Shown here piece by piece: positions 33,639 through 45,225 of a stretch of DNA of 64,000 nt (the stretch's first letter is position 1; the number at the start of each line of letters is the position of its first letter). This stretch comes from Rhabditophanes sp. KR3021 (taxonomy: Eukaryota; Nematoda; Chromadorea; Rhabditida; Alloionematidae). Below the pieces are notes generated by a model that was given only the letters and a program-made list of their open reading frames with translations, did no database searches and had not been told where the DNA came from. The stretch spans positions 1,178,001 through 1,242,000 of the forward strand of contig CAUJLY010000004.1 in assembly GCA_963281155.1 (NCBI GenBank), read 5' to 3'. The position numbers were made by a program, and so were the translations under genes.

Positions 33639-34896
33639 AGTGAATAATTTGCTGTTTTGAATGGTATATGAAGAATGTGCTTGGTACCAATAACTTCTTT
33701 TGGAGATGGCTAAGATTCGAAGTCAGTGTGAAAATGTCAACTTATAATAGTTTAAAAAATTCGAAACTATGTCACCTCGCCGACCCTAAAATAATTGCAG
33801 ATATTTTTTAGAACCAAATAGACAGTTTTTATCTTCTTCAAATCAATTACTTCTTCTATCTCTCTTTCAATTAAATGGCTTTTGCGTGATATATGTATAA
33901 GACAATACTTACTGACCTTACAAGTTTATAGGTTAAACAAAAGATTGGCATAAAACATATAGCAGTTTATTTGACAAGGGACTTCAAAATTACCTAAATA
34001 AGACTGCATTGAAAATAAATTTGAAAGAATGCAAATGGTTACATTTATCTATTATGAATGAAGAAGAATGCCATAAAAAAATTTTATTTTATCTTTAATA
34101 GGCCTAGTAGAATCCAATTTTAAAAATTATTCACAAATATTGTGTGTTACGTCCTGGATTTTTGATGTATATGGGCGACTTTTTGATTTCAGAAACAATT
34201 AAAATAAGAATTCGAACTTTTTATTTAGATAAGTCCTTCGGTGGCATGGAAGCGGCAATTTAATGGCACAGCAGTTTTATCCAAGTCAACAAAAAGTAAG
34301 AAAGCCACTATAAAGGGGAATAGTAAATGTGTGATGCAAAATCTACATATTTGTGATGAGTTGGAATCTCGAACTCTTAAATATTCAAAAATACATATTG
34401 TATTATTATTTTGGCTATATAAAAGTCCATATGTTTCACGATATTTATCTCAATAAATTCTTTTAACTACCTCTCATCCTGGTGATCCCTTGGACTAGTT
34501 CGCATATTAGTGCAACTGACCAGATATAATCATTTCCTTATTTTACTGAATATTGAATACCGGAATTATTCTTTAAGAACTTCATGTACAATAAAGGAGC
34601 TAACAAGGGCCAAGTTAATAATGCAATATCTAAATTAATAGGTATAATTTCGTAATTTTGTAATTCTAATATAATTTAAACATTTTAATATAAAAACAAT
34701 CATAATAAATAAATCTTTTTAAATGTCTATTTGTTCTTTTCTATGATTTCATTAAATAATCGTATTTTCTTCATATTACACAACTAACTATGCGCTATAT
34801 TTAGTAGCATAATTTGAATACAACAACCGTCACTTCCAACAAGACACTTTTATTAACGTTCATTGCTCACAAATTTATACCCATTAGAACGTTATT
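33639..34896. other. intergenic, nothing recognised
   Basis: A 71-aa ORF at 34241-34456 is not protein-like enough to call. No RNA gene or repeat was seen. Confidence 0.55.
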
Positions 34897-35549
34897 ATGA
34901 AGATGAAAGAGTACATGAAGTCTAAAAGCCGATTGCTTGATGTGTTGGAGAAGACGTGTAAAGTAGGTATTGAGACAAAAAACGACTTTCCTATCTTAAA
35001 ATTTAATCCTTTTGGGAAAGTTCAGGAAAAGTGTAAGCTTCTTGTTGGAGAGATTGAAGAACAAATGGAAGGAATGGTTTTTTGAGAAACAAGATGACGG
35101 TTTGGATATGTCTGATTACTTTTGCGTTGATACGATCAAAGTTTGTTGTAAGATAGGTGTCCAGATTGTAAATGTTGCGCTCAAGTTGATGGTTTAATTT
35201 GTGCTAATGACGGTAAATGCAACAGAAATGGAACTAGAGAAGGAACAGGAAAATGTGAATGTCATGGAAATTATATTGGCAGTCTCTGTAATGAATGCAA
35301 GCATGGATTTGAATACAAAAATAACAAATGTGTTGATATTAATGAATGTGACGTTAGCACCACTTGCCCATTGCCACATCAAATCTGCCTAAATTCAATC
35401 GGATCCTTTAGGTGATCTGTCAAGAGAGTTATATTTTTAATTCTACCTTGAATAGTTGCAACTACTCAAAAAACGGATCTAATGCTTATCTTACCGTTGG
35501 AATTTTGTTATTCGGTTTTGCACTTAATTATTTGTTTTACAAAAAATGA
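34897..35549 (+). pseudogene. broken CRELD-family gene (cysteine-rich with EGF-like domains)
   Basis: Frame 1 from 34897 reads SRLLDVLEKTCK and KCKLLVGEIEEQ, the family's N-terminal segment. The reading must shift near 35070 to give DYFCVDTIKVCC (compare the CRELD motif FC-x-TLKVCC), shift again near 35150 to CPDCKCC, then KCNRNGTREGTGKCECHGNYIG and an EGF module DINECDVSTTC. A five-base excess near 35415 breaks the frame again before CQESYIFN and a C-terminal membrane-like segment (YLTVGILLFGFALNYLFY). The signal peptide and first CxxC block are missing. Three frame breaks too small to be introns mark it as a pseudogene, or less likely as a stretch of poor base calls. CRELD proteins are ER chaperones for receptor assembly. 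Confidence 0.75.
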
Positions 35550-36610
35550 AGAATTGTGTATATTCACTTAAATTAAAGGATAATTAATTGATAAATATAT
35601 TTTTAAGTCGTTGCTGCTATGTATAATTGTTTGTTTTACATTTGACCGGAAATAGATACACATTTACATTTTCTTGCTGAAGACTTTAGTTTAGGGCAAG
35701 AGGTTGGCCTTTTGAAAATTTCCTTAAGTAATTGACGCGTGGAGTGGTCACGTATACTTTTTATCAATCTAAGGCCTATCATCTAGTAATTTGCTTTCAA
35801 CCAGGATACTTAATTATGGTGATATGTGATAGAGCTGAGTTTTAAATATGACGATTTTTGAGTAAATGATAAATAAATTGATAGGTAAAGTCTAGAATGA
35901 CATAAATTCTGTAGTCAATTTTTTGTAGTTGAAGAACAATTCTTTAATAAATTTGGAAGTTATTCGAAAAGTATGATTGTAATTCCGCAAAGCCAAGTGA
36001 AACTCTTTTCGATTCTTAAGCATTTGACCTTTCAAAGTAGTACAGTTAAAAAAGATAAAAGAAAGTTAATGTCGTAGTCAAATAATCAGAAATTTTCATA
36101 TTCTAATTTACTTGATTAATTCCAATTTTATTGCTACCAACATGGTCATAAAATTAGATATTTTCATGTTAATTGAAAGCAGATAACAATTGATAACATA
36201 AATTCTACTTTATGTGTTGTGTATATGTGAAATTTGATTAAAATTGTGTTACTTTCAGATTGGTGTAAGGAACTTTAATGACATATAGTCAAAATCGTGA
36301 TTCATCAAATTTAATTAAAATAAAATAAATGCTAATAAAGACTTTGATAAAGTTCAATTTTCTGTTTAAACAACCTCAAATCGGAATTGGTAATTGCCAT
36401 CACATATTTTAAAGTGTAGAAAATTAATCTAGCACCAGAAGCTGATTAATATATTTGAACTTTTGTATCATACTAGAAGATAATAAAAACATCTGAACTT
36501 TTGTATCATACCGGATTCAAAAAATTAAAAATAGAATACAACTCGTCAATGTTTAATGTCACAATTTCCATGTAGTCCTCGCATCAAAGATCCTGTTCTT
36601 ACTGCTGCCT
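35550..36610. other. intergenic, nothing but short repeats
   Basis: No gene recognised. Two copies of GAACTTTTGTATCATAC occur near 36455 and 36495. Confidence 0.55.
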
Positions 36611-36674
36611 ACTGATAAGAAACATAAAGTCAATCCTTTAATGTATAACTTTACTGTTATCAATAGCTGATAAT
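36611..36674 (+). promoter_or_regulatory. cluster of GATA-type sites upstream of the aspartic protease
   Basis: ACTGATAAGA (36611-36620), TTATCA (36657-36662, TGATAA on the minus strand) and CTGATAAT (about 36667-36674) lie 65-130 bases before the ATG. In C. elegans, TGATAA sites bind the intestinal GATA factor ELT-2 and drive digestive protease genes; the same use here is inferred. Confidence 0.6.
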
Positions 36675-36739
36675 GGCTCGTACTTTGGAATATTACTATT
36701 TAAGGCTAGACTATTGGTAACATCTTCACTTGATCAATC

Positions 36740-38420
36740 ATGAAGTTCTTAGTCCTTCTTGCCTGCTTCGGCCTTATTGCTGCTGATGTCTTCCAACACA
36801 AGCTCAACCACGTTGAATCCAAACGTAGACGTCTTATGCGTACCGGCCAATGGGCTGAATACAGAAAGATGCAAACTTTGATGAGAACTGATGCCAAGTA
36901 TTCCGTACTTGCCAGTCTTACCCAAAGTGCCAATGATTACTCCGACTTGGAATATTTAGGTAAATAATTAAATTCGCATTCTTCTAATCATCACATTTTT
37001 TAGCTAATATCACTATTGGAACACCACCACAGTCATTCATCGTTGTCCTCGATACCGGAAGGTAAGTAATACATCTTTATCTCACATTTAATTAATGCAA
37101 AGTTATCTCACATTTAATTAAAAGATGTTTATATTATTTATTAATTCATACATACTTATTTATTATTTACTAATTTAGTTCCAACTTGTGGATCCCTGAT
37201 AGCACCTGCGGACAAGGATCATCCTCAAACTGCCCAGATTATTGCTCTGATGCCGACATCTGTAAGTGACTTTGTGTATTTACTAGTATTAATTTTGTTA
37301 GGTCAATTCCTCTGTGACCCATCATGCTGTTCATCCAAGAAGGCCGCCAAGGACTCCATCTGTGACTCCAAGGACAAATTCGACTCAACCAAATCATCCA
37401 CCTATGTTAAGAACGGACAAGCCTTCTCCATCCAATACGGATCAGGATCATGCTCTGGATTCCTCGGACAAGATACCCTTGCCTTCGTCGGACAAGGAGG
37501 AAAATCTCTCCAAATTCCAAAGACCGTTTTCGGACAAACCCAACAATTGTCCCAAGACTTCGCCCAAGACCCCACTGACGGTATCCTCGGACTTGCCTTC
37601 ACCAGGTAATTTTTAAGAGTAAAAAACAATATAATATTAATTCCTTTAGCTTGGCCGTCGACAATGTAATCCCACCAGTCATCCTCGCCATCCAACAAGG
37701 ACTTCTTGACGCCCCACTCTTCACCGTCTTCCTTGAGCACGAAGGAACCGCCCAAGGAGTCAAGGGAGGAGTCTTCACCTACGGAGCCGTCGACACCACC
37801 AACTGTGGAGCTGTTATTGCCTACCAAAAACTCTCATCAGCCACTTACTGGCAATTCAAGATGGACGCTATCACCACCGCCAAAGGAGCTGGTTCCAACC
37901 AAGCTGTTGATGTTATCTCTGACACTGGTACTTCTCTTCTCGGAGGTCCACAAGCCGTCACCGACTCCCTTGCTCAAGCTCTCGGAGGTACTTACGATCA
38001 ATCCCAAGGACTTTACCAAATCGACTGTGCCGCTAAGGTCGCCGACACCATCCTTACTATCGGAGGTGAGTTCATTCATTAAAATACATAGATTGAGCTC
38101 TTTCAAATACGGGAATGTATTCATTCATACAAAATGAAGGTTTAAAGCTTAGCCTAACTGTGTCATTTCAGGAAACAAATATACTATCAAATCCGCTAAC
38201 ATGATTGACAACTTCGGACAAAACTATTGCGCTCTTAACAGTAAGTTGTATTCTGCCTCGAGGCATGTCTAACTCCCTCTTCTTTCCAGTCTTCCCATTC
38301 GATTTCGGAGGTGCCGGTCCATCATGGATTCTTGGAGATCCATTCATCCGTTCATACTGTAACATCTACGACATCGGAAACCAAAGAATTGGATTCGCTG
38401 CTTCCAAGCAAACCGTTTAA
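36740..38420 (+). CDS. cathepsin D/pepsin-like aspartic protease, nematode ASP family, seven exons
   Basis: Exons are 36740-36959, 37004-37061, 37179-37261, 37302-37605, 37650-38065, 38172-38240 and 38290-38420; phases agree throughout and give 426 residues. There is a signal peptide ([16 protein letters not shown]) and a propeptide like that of C. elegans asp-1 relatives ([19 protein letters not shown]). The catalytic motifs are DTGS split across introns 2 (near residue 92) and DTGTS (near residue 312), with the flap region [13 protein letters not shown] and the [15 protein letters not shown] end. Codons strongly favour C-ending forms, unlike neighbouring genes, which suggests high expression. 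GATA sites upstream point to intestinal expression and a digestive role. Confidence 0.95.
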
Positions 38421-38813
38421 ATTCCGGAATTTCCAAGAAACAAGTTTAAATCTTAGAATTTTGTAATTTGTGCTTCTAATAAATCTTATACATTACATCT
38501 CTCTATTACTTATTCATATTATTAAAGCCATCAGACGCTTACCATCAAATAACCACTAAAAGCATCGCAAGTATTAAGTTTGCACAAAACAATTTTATTA
38601 AATTAATATTTATTATTATGCTAGATCCATTTGTCGACAAGTTACAAATACACTTTTTGTATATAGATATACTAAATACTTAGTTATAGGGAATATAAAT
38701 GAATAATAGAGATAACCATACTTGACACATTCATAATAATAGTAAGAGCTGGGGATATCAGTCGAATCGTTTTACAGCACATTTGTATCATTTTAGATAG
38801 ACAATTAATAGGC
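38421..38813. other. spacer, polyadenylation region of the protease gene
   Basis: AATAAA occurs near 38480, about 60 bases after the stop. Nothing else recognised. Confidence 0.6.
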
Positions 38814-39641
38814 ATGATAAAAAAGTTAGATTTATTTTCAGTTAAATTTATTCAAGACCAGGCATTGATATTTGACATTATTCCTTCTTTTCTAAAAATG
38901 TATGATTTCTTGAGAAGTATTGTTATTTGTATTGAAGAGCCTAATCTCTGCGATATTATCAAAAAGGCAAAACAACTCATTTTTATTAAGACATGTGAAA
39001 TAGATACCGAACTTTATCTGACTTTTCTGAAAGCATTGGAAGTGGAGTATGAATCACTTTCCGAAGAAATTGCACAGGACATCGAAGAGACTTGGCTAGA
39101 TAATATATCAGATAAATCCTCCTTTCCAAATAATAGCAAAGACTTAATAATCCCACTTTGTACAGAAATTGAAAACAGATTGTATGATCTGGTTAAGAAC
39201 AAAATGCTGTTAAAATCATTACCGGTGTCAACAAAGTATTCTTACAGCCAATCTTTACCAACCACTTTATTCAAGTTTACTAATATTGAAGAGCCTTTGG
39301 AGTTCTGGAAAGGCTTAGAAGATAAATTTGTGCCTCTCGTTGATTCCCTAACTCCAGCTAAAACCAATCCAACAAAGGTGAGTTTTGGAAATTCCGATGT
39401 TAATGCTTATCGCTTTGCCATACAAGAATGTAATGAATCGGATTCAGTTAGCAACTCATTTTGGGAGTCAAACAAAAAGTTCGGAGAGTATTACAAATTT
39501 TATCAAGAATCCTTAATTGCTTTTCCCAGTTGTGTGCAATGCGGTAGAAACTTCACTTATTTAGGATATATAAAGAATGTTTGCAGAGGAAATATGAGTT
39601 TCTCTACCTTAAATGATCTAACCATCATTCGTAATTTTTAA
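38814..39641 (+). CDS. orphan intracellular protein, 275 aa
   Basis: A single open frame of 275 residues with ordinary amino-acid composition starts MIKKLDLFSVKFIQ and ends LTIIRNF. It is largely helical and acidic (ETWLDNISDKSSF), has no signal peptide or membrane segment, and carries one CVQCGRNF near the C-terminus that might bind metal. No family is recognised. The segment FWESNKKFGEYYKFYQESL shows a faint likeness to [12 protein letters not shown]...QESFYQRL in the pseudogene at 51195-52498, which I do not regard as proof of homology. Confidence 0.55.
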   Translation: MIKKLDLFSVKFIQDQALIFDIIPSFLKMYDFLRSIVICIEEPNLCDIIKKAKQLIFIKTCEIDTELYLTFLKALEVEYESLSEEIAQDIEETWLDNISDKSSFPNNSKDLIIPLCTEIENRLYDLVKNKMLLKSLPVSTKYSYSQSLPTTLFKFTNIEEPLEFWKGLEDKFVPLVDSLTPAKTNPTKVSFGNSDVNAYRFAIQECNESDSVSNSFWESNKKFGEYYKFYQESLIAFPSCVQCGRNFTYLGYIKNVCRGNMSFSTLNDLTIIRNF

Positions 39642-40493
39642 ATTTCATTTGATATATTATCTGTTTGTTTTAATAATACATTTTTTTAAAACTTTTTATC
39701 TAACTTACTCAAGTCACTGAGCAGGTTGAGCATGAGCCACGTTAATATTTTGATTAAGTTATATTGTGAGGAAGCAAGTGACTTTGCTTTTAATAGCTAT
39801 ATTGTGTACTTTTGATATGTTAAAGATTTATTTAAAAGCACACCTCGGAAATAACATATAAAAAGTGGATTGGGCTCAGCAATCAACAAGATAATGGACA
39901 ACTTAAGACATGTTTATAGCCATAATATAGAGAATGTATTCTGAACAACATTCCAGTTGCCATCAAGTTTCAAAAATGGTCAAAAAACGAGCTGGGAGAA
40001 TCGGAAAAGCAACAGTGTCAATAGAAATCAAACAAATGTTTTTTTAATTCTTCATGTTAGAAAATCCATAAATACACATATTGATTATTCATCCTTTATG
40101 TATGCTATTTAATATATACTATTTTGATGATAAAGTTAGTTAGTGTTTAGAGAATGTTATTTATTAATATTCCCGTACTCTTACTGGTTCTGATGATGCT
40201 CTCTGGGCTCATTTACAAAAATAATATATGCAATTGCGATAAATAATTTTTTGATAAAAATGAGAAGATACTGATCATTTTTGAGTATTAAAAGGATTAT
40301 TTGAATCACCATAATTCATTGAGCATCACATACGTGGAACTGATTATGTCGTCGTCGAAAACTCCCTCCACTAAAACAATTACTCATCCATACAGATCAG
40401 CAACAACCAAAACACAGAACTAAAAGTAACATGTTTATTATATCATAAAATAAATTAAGGCACAATTAATATAGACCAAGAACATTTATTTGA
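39642..40493. other. intergenic, nothing recognised
   Basis: No gene seen; a TATA-like TATAAAAAG at about 39858 has no ORF after it. Confidence 0.55.
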
Positions 40494-40503
40494 CTATATA
40501 AAG
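40494..40503 (+). promoter_or_regulatory. TATA-like box of the DUF148 gene
   Basis: CTATATAAAG lies 46 bases before the ATG at 40549, a plausible core promoter for a strongly expressed secreted protein. Confidence 0.5.
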
Positions 40504-40548
40504 AAGAGAGAAATAAATGAAAAAACTATCAAATCATTGTTTATTAAA

Positions 40549-41295
40549 ATGCAATCTAAAAATATTATTTTGGTTCTTGCTTTGGCTGGTAGCTTGTTGG
40601 CATTCCCTCAAGATCAATCTAGACATGAGGGAGGGGGAAGCAAAGAAATGGGGGGCTTTAAGGGTGGAAGAGAAGGTAATGGTCATTTTCTATTTTTCTT
40701 GCAAAATGCTACCCAAGCTACTAAGACTCTATTTGAAGAAAATCAAAGAAATCACACACTTAGCAGAAATGCTCGTACTGCAGGTGAAGATGCTGTGATT
40801 GCTACTGATTCTGGAGAAGGTGTCCAAGTAAGTAAAAAATGTACAACTTTAATATTCTCTTAGTCCGGTTATGCTACTTTCAAAGCTGAAATGACAGCAA
40901 AAATGACTGCCCTCAAAGCTATGATCGATGCCAATATTACTGCTTCTAGCTTAACTGCAGATCAAAAAACACTTATTCAAAGTTTTGAAGCTATTTATGG
41001 AAATGGTGATTTAACTCCACAACAAATAAGAAATCAAACGGAAGCATTGGAACAAAGTACTAATGAAGCTGATCTAAAGGCTATTGGAGAATTCTTTAAG
41101 AGCTTGAGAATTCACGAAGAAGATGATTTTGATGGAAAATTCGGTAGATTTGAGGGAATGGGTCAAAATAATGGAGGTCCAGAAAGAAAGGGTGGAATGA
41201 ATGGAGATCAAGAAGGAAATGGTGGAATGAATGGAAGAAAAGAAGAAGGTCGTGAAAATGAAAGAGCAAAATATGAAACTACTCCTGCTCCATAA
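40549..41295 (+). CDS. secreted SXP/RAL-2 (DUF148)-like protein, two exons
   Basis: Exons 40549-40827 and 40864-41295 join in phase 0 over a 36-base intron (236 residues). The ATG at 40549 starts a signal peptide (NIILVLALAGSLLAFP). A Gly-rich, basic segment follows, then the helical core TFKAEMTAKMTALKAMIDAN, LTADQKTLIQSFEAI and LTPQQIRNQTEALEQS, which matches the spacing of SXP/RAL-2 proteins (LSPEAQ... LT-QQ--K-IDA). The C-terminus has Gly/Met/Asn/Arg repeats (GGMNGDQEGNGGMNG) and a charged end. The family is nematode-specific, secreted and of uncertain function; some parasite members are known antigens. Confidence 0.72.
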
Positions 41296-42209
41296 AAATC
41301 TATAATTTCTTTATAATTGATATTTTGAAATAAACAATGCTTTATCATGACAAAATAAGTAAAACATATTTTAATATCTTCGTTATATATATCATACATG
41401 ATGTGAAGAATAACTTTTAAAGATTATGTGGTTATTTTCATTGGTGTGCATGTTATGTAGTGAGCAAGACCTAAAACCATTTATTACTCTCTTTGTGTTT
41501 CAGTGTCTTTTTATTAAAATTCGAGTGATTTCAATTTTAGAATTTGGGATATTGTCATTTCAGATAATTATATACTACATATTTTATTTAGCAATAGTAA
41601 TAATTGTTGAATGTAAGATATCATTTATATATTTTATAGTAACACACTAAGGAAATATATATTGAGTATTTATATTATGTTAATGTATATAACATAAAGT
41701 TTATTCAATTCACTAAAAATTATTATTATACAAGTCTTTTCATTAAAATTTTGCTTTAAGAGATCACAGTTTGCAATATCATGGACTTCAATTTTATGAC
41801 AAATATTAAATATGGGCCTAAATGTGCTGATTATGAGTTTAAAATTATCGGTCTTTTTGGAACATCGAAGTTTATTTCTATTCGATAGAAGGATGATTAC
41901 TTTTGCTGAACAAATTCATCAAGAGTAGTCAATGGAAATAGACCTCCAATCTCTCAGCGAAGATTGGAATATGATCTACAATATTTGCGAGTTGCGTAAA
42001 TATTAAGGCTAAAGAAAGATAAGCTTTGACAAATAGTTAAATTATCTCAGCAAAGATAATATTTTAATAACTTTGATCTGGACCATAAGTTACTACTAAG
42101 CATTTAATTACACTTTCTTTATATAACGTGCATGCTGCATATGTAATCATATTTTTAAAAGTTCGTACTTATTTAACTTTATTCTACTTTTAGTACCTAC
42201 TAATCCATT
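41296..42209. other. intergenic, nothing recognised
   Basis: AT-rich; a 74-aa hydrophobic ORF at 41426-41650 is not convincing. No RNA gene seen. Confidence 0.55.
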
Positions 42210-43913
42210 ATGAACAAACCTAAAATGAATCCAATGCAAATTGCCTTATCACAGCAACACATACTCGAAAAATGTCTTTACAATATTCATACTAGAGGTG
42301 TCTTAACCCAGACTGGACCTTTTTATTTCAATCTAATTAATCACCAAGGAACAAACAAACTTATTGGATTTGGGCCATCAACAATTTATTTATCATTAAA
42401 TAAGAACGACCCGGAAGAAACAGACCCAGATTTTAGATCGATTTCATGTACCAATGCAAAGCAAATTCTCAATTCTATTAATATCCGAAACTTTGTGGAA
42501 TATAATGCCATTGCAATACACATGGACTCCAATAACGTATTAGAGGACATCCATATTGATACAATAGACTATGTGCTTCAAAGATCTTTCCCATTATTAA
42601 ATAAAATGGAAATCCTATTTGATGATGGTTATGATAAAGACAACGTGGATTATAGTGACCAATTCTTAAAAACGTTTCAAAAAATACTTGAAACTTTTCC
42701 GTTGCAAAAGATAACATCAATGTCATTATATTTGCAAAATGTAATGCAAGCATGGCCATTAATCGAAAATGCGAAACCTCTTGAAGAATATATTAGAGTC
42801 CATTTAACTAATATAAAAGAAATCAAACTATTAGTTCCAATAAGAAAATTTGATTTTAAATCGAAGAACATTGAGAAAATGAGTTTCAAGATATTCAAGA
42901 TCGAATTTAAAATATCACTCAATAATCCAAATACCGAAACTAGAAAGTGTGATGTTGAATTCGTTGAAAGATTTGCAAAGCTTTTGAATGATACAATTTG
43001 TGAAAAGAATCAAAGCAAAATCAAACTAACATTGTTGGACTACCCTCAGTTTAACATTCATTTGTTCGAAAGGATTTGTAAACTAAATTACGTTAATGTT
43101 CAATATTTTTTGAAAGATTACGATTTTTTGAAGCATACCTGTGAATGGACACCAAGATCATCGTTTAGCAGTTTAAAAGCACTTAATGTTACTATCCAAT
43201 ATTTGGAAAAGTATGCTTTAAAAAACGAAGCGGAAATAGTTAACAATTTATCCTATTTGATCAATTTGAATTCCGTTCAATTTGATTTTAAAATTTTACA
43301 AAATGTAGAAAGTATTGGAGCGAAAAGATTGAATTTATTAAAGAAAGTTATCTATGCACTGCCAGCTTCTGTTCATACCCTGAAACTTATTTACATTCCT
43401 TTTTATCTTGATAATGAAGAACTTAACAAAACACTCCCAAACTTGAAATATTTGACGCTAACAACAGCTTATTGGAATGCATATGGACAATATCCTCAAA
43501 ATTACTTCATGAAATTCCAACAATTGCAATTACTATATTTAGGTTGTGTTCAAGGTAACGAATTTGATTTTCCACCAAATTTACGGGTTCTTTTCGAATT
43601 TTGCATTAGTTCATGTAAAGAATCAACTAGATACACTCTTGTAACTTATCAATCTAATCCGCAATTGAACGAGTTTGGTGAAAAAGATTTCAGAGAATCT
43701 GAGAAAGAAAATTCTTTTTCCATTTCGGAACATAATAAATTTCAAGATGAATTATTCACAAAGAAAAAGTGTAATTGTGGTAAACTGAGAAGTCATTTCA
43801 AGAATGTCCATATCAAAAATTGGTTTCGAAATTCCTTTCAATGTATTAGTTTTGCAAATGTAAAAGATTGGGACTTATATTTGAAGACGGACACAAACTA
43901 CAAGAATTATTAA
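42210..43913 (+). CDS. large orphan protein with leucine-rich-repeat-like pattern, 567 aa
   Basis: The single-exon ORF starts at the first in-frame ATG and has protein-like composition rich in Asn, Lys, Leu and Ile. Irregular repeats of about 25-30 residues with L-x-x-L and alternating strand/helix pattern (for example LNKTLPNLKYLTLTTAYW, FQQLQLLYLGCVQG, FPPNLRVLFEFCISS) suggest a leucine-rich-repeat-like solenoid as in many nematode F-box proteins. I see no clear F-box at the N-terminus. A C-terminal CNCGKLRSHFKNVH might bind metal. It has no signal peptide or membrane segment. Family not identified. Confidence 0.65.
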   Translation: MNKPKMNPMQIALSQQHILEKCLYNIHTRGVLTQTGPFYFNLINHQGTNKLIGFGPSTIYLSLNKNDPEETDPDFRSISCTNAKQILNSINIRNFVEYNAIAIHMDSNNVLEDIHIDTIDYVLQRSFPLLNKMEILFDDGYDKDNVDYSDQFLKTFQKILETFPLQKITSMSLYLQNVMQAWPLIENAKPLEEYIRVHLTNIKEIKLLVPIRKFDFKSKNIEKMSFKIFKIEFKISLNNPNTETRKCDVEFVERFAKLLNDTICEKNQSKIKLTLLDYPQFNIHLFERICKLNYVNVQYFLKDYDFLKHTCEWTPRSSFSSLKALNVTIQYLEKYALKNEAEIVNNLSYLINLNSVQFDFKILQNVESIGAKRLNLLKKVIYALPASVHTLKLIYIPFYLDNEELNKTLPNLKYLTLTTAYWNAYGQYPQNYFMKFQQLQLLYLGCVQGNEFDFPPNLRVLFEFCISSCKESTRYTLVTYQSNPQLNEFGEKDFRESEKENSFSISEHNKFQDELFTKKKCNCGKLRSHFKNVHIKNWFRNSFQCISFANVKDWDLYLKTDTNYKNY

Positions 43914-45225
43914 ACAGCTTGGAATATTTTAACTTATCCAAGAAGATTTTTTTATTACACTTTATTTTACTGATTTTGAATATATTTTAATAAATTTATT
44001 TGTTAATGTATCTAATATAACTGACAATTCATTTGGGATCATTTAATATCTTTCAAAATGTTTTGGTGATCAATAAATTACTAGATGTTCTTCCAGTTTA
44101 AGGAATGTATCTTTGATTTTATATAGCAGTCAACGAAAAGTTTGTCATATAATAATAAACATTACATACAAATTTATCAATTTTACCCCCAAGTTAGACC
44201 TTTCTTGTATAATAAATTAATATGTCGTATTGTTAGGGAATGTATAGTGCTCGATTTATCATGGCAAATGCAGTTTAATCTGGTACTTAATAAATTGTTA
44301 CTTATAACTTTGTGTCATTAAAATGAGGGAATTTGATTTAATGGAAAATATTAAATATGGGCAGATATCTGTACAAAATTGACATCTTTTGATTTATTGT
44401 CCGTATCCTGAAAAAACAATATCAGTACAGCACACACCAACAACAACTGAGTAACCATTTAGTGTAGACTTTTTCATCTTGTTTAGCGTATCAGAAAAGT
44501 ACTTAGAAACATACCGTAGCAAAACAGTAAGCTAATCCCTAATCGTCAGCTAGTAAGCTTTAAATACAAATAGAGCCAGTTACTGAGAGAAAATTAGGAG
44601 TCAAAAGAATTGATGAGGTCGAATTGCTTCAGTCAGTTGCCGAATTAAAGTCACTAAAGAATCCATTGCTGTTGTCAAATAATTATGACCAATTTCCGTT
44701 GTTAAATGATTAAAACCAATTGTTAAAGTCAACTTACTTGTAATCAAATTAAAGATGTCTATCAGAATAAAAGACAGTAAAAGTGAATACTACATTTTAT
44801 AAAGTTATACATATCTTTTAATCATTAACCAGATTAGGAATACACCTTGTTGAGACTTTCTTTTTTATCATTGCCTTGCAGACGACCTATCCCTAACCAA
44901 ATGAGATTTTAACTTTCTACATAAAAGCGTTGATTAATGTAAACCTATTTTGACACTTATAAACATAGCACAACAATATATTTTTTTATCGCTTGTGGTC
45001 TTCCCTTATTACTCATCCTAGCAAGCGAACCCTTAATTTTATAAGTATGCCACTAGACTCAGCTTTTTTTTAGCTCTACAAACTGATGCAACAGTTTTTT
45101 CATAATATCAGTTTAAGGCTCATTCTCGAAGCAAGTTCATTTTGTGTACATTAACTTTATTTAAGAAAATTTAAACAATTATAATAATAATATACTTATT
45201 AGATATGGCAAAAAATATTGTTACT
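43914..45225. other. intergenic, contains copy 2 of the dispersed repeat
   Basis: Apart from the repeat at 44827-45117 no gene is recognised. Confidence 0.6.
44827..45117 (-). repeat. dispersed repeat, copy 2
   Basis: The reverse complement matches 19506-19800 over its whole length with scattered substitutions and small indels. The ends agree: CTGATATTATGAAAAAACTG at one side and AATCTGGTT at the other. The two copies are 25 kb apart in opposite orientation. Confidence 0.75.

Noticed and set aside
35194..35392. Open frames on both strands over the CRELD-like EGF segment
   Set aside because: They are other frames of the CRELD pseudogene; the EGF frame has the diagnostic cysteines.
37402..38124. 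Long minus-strand and alternative plus-strand frames across the aspartic protease
   Set aside because: They result from the strong codon bias of the protease exons; the protease frame explains the region fully.
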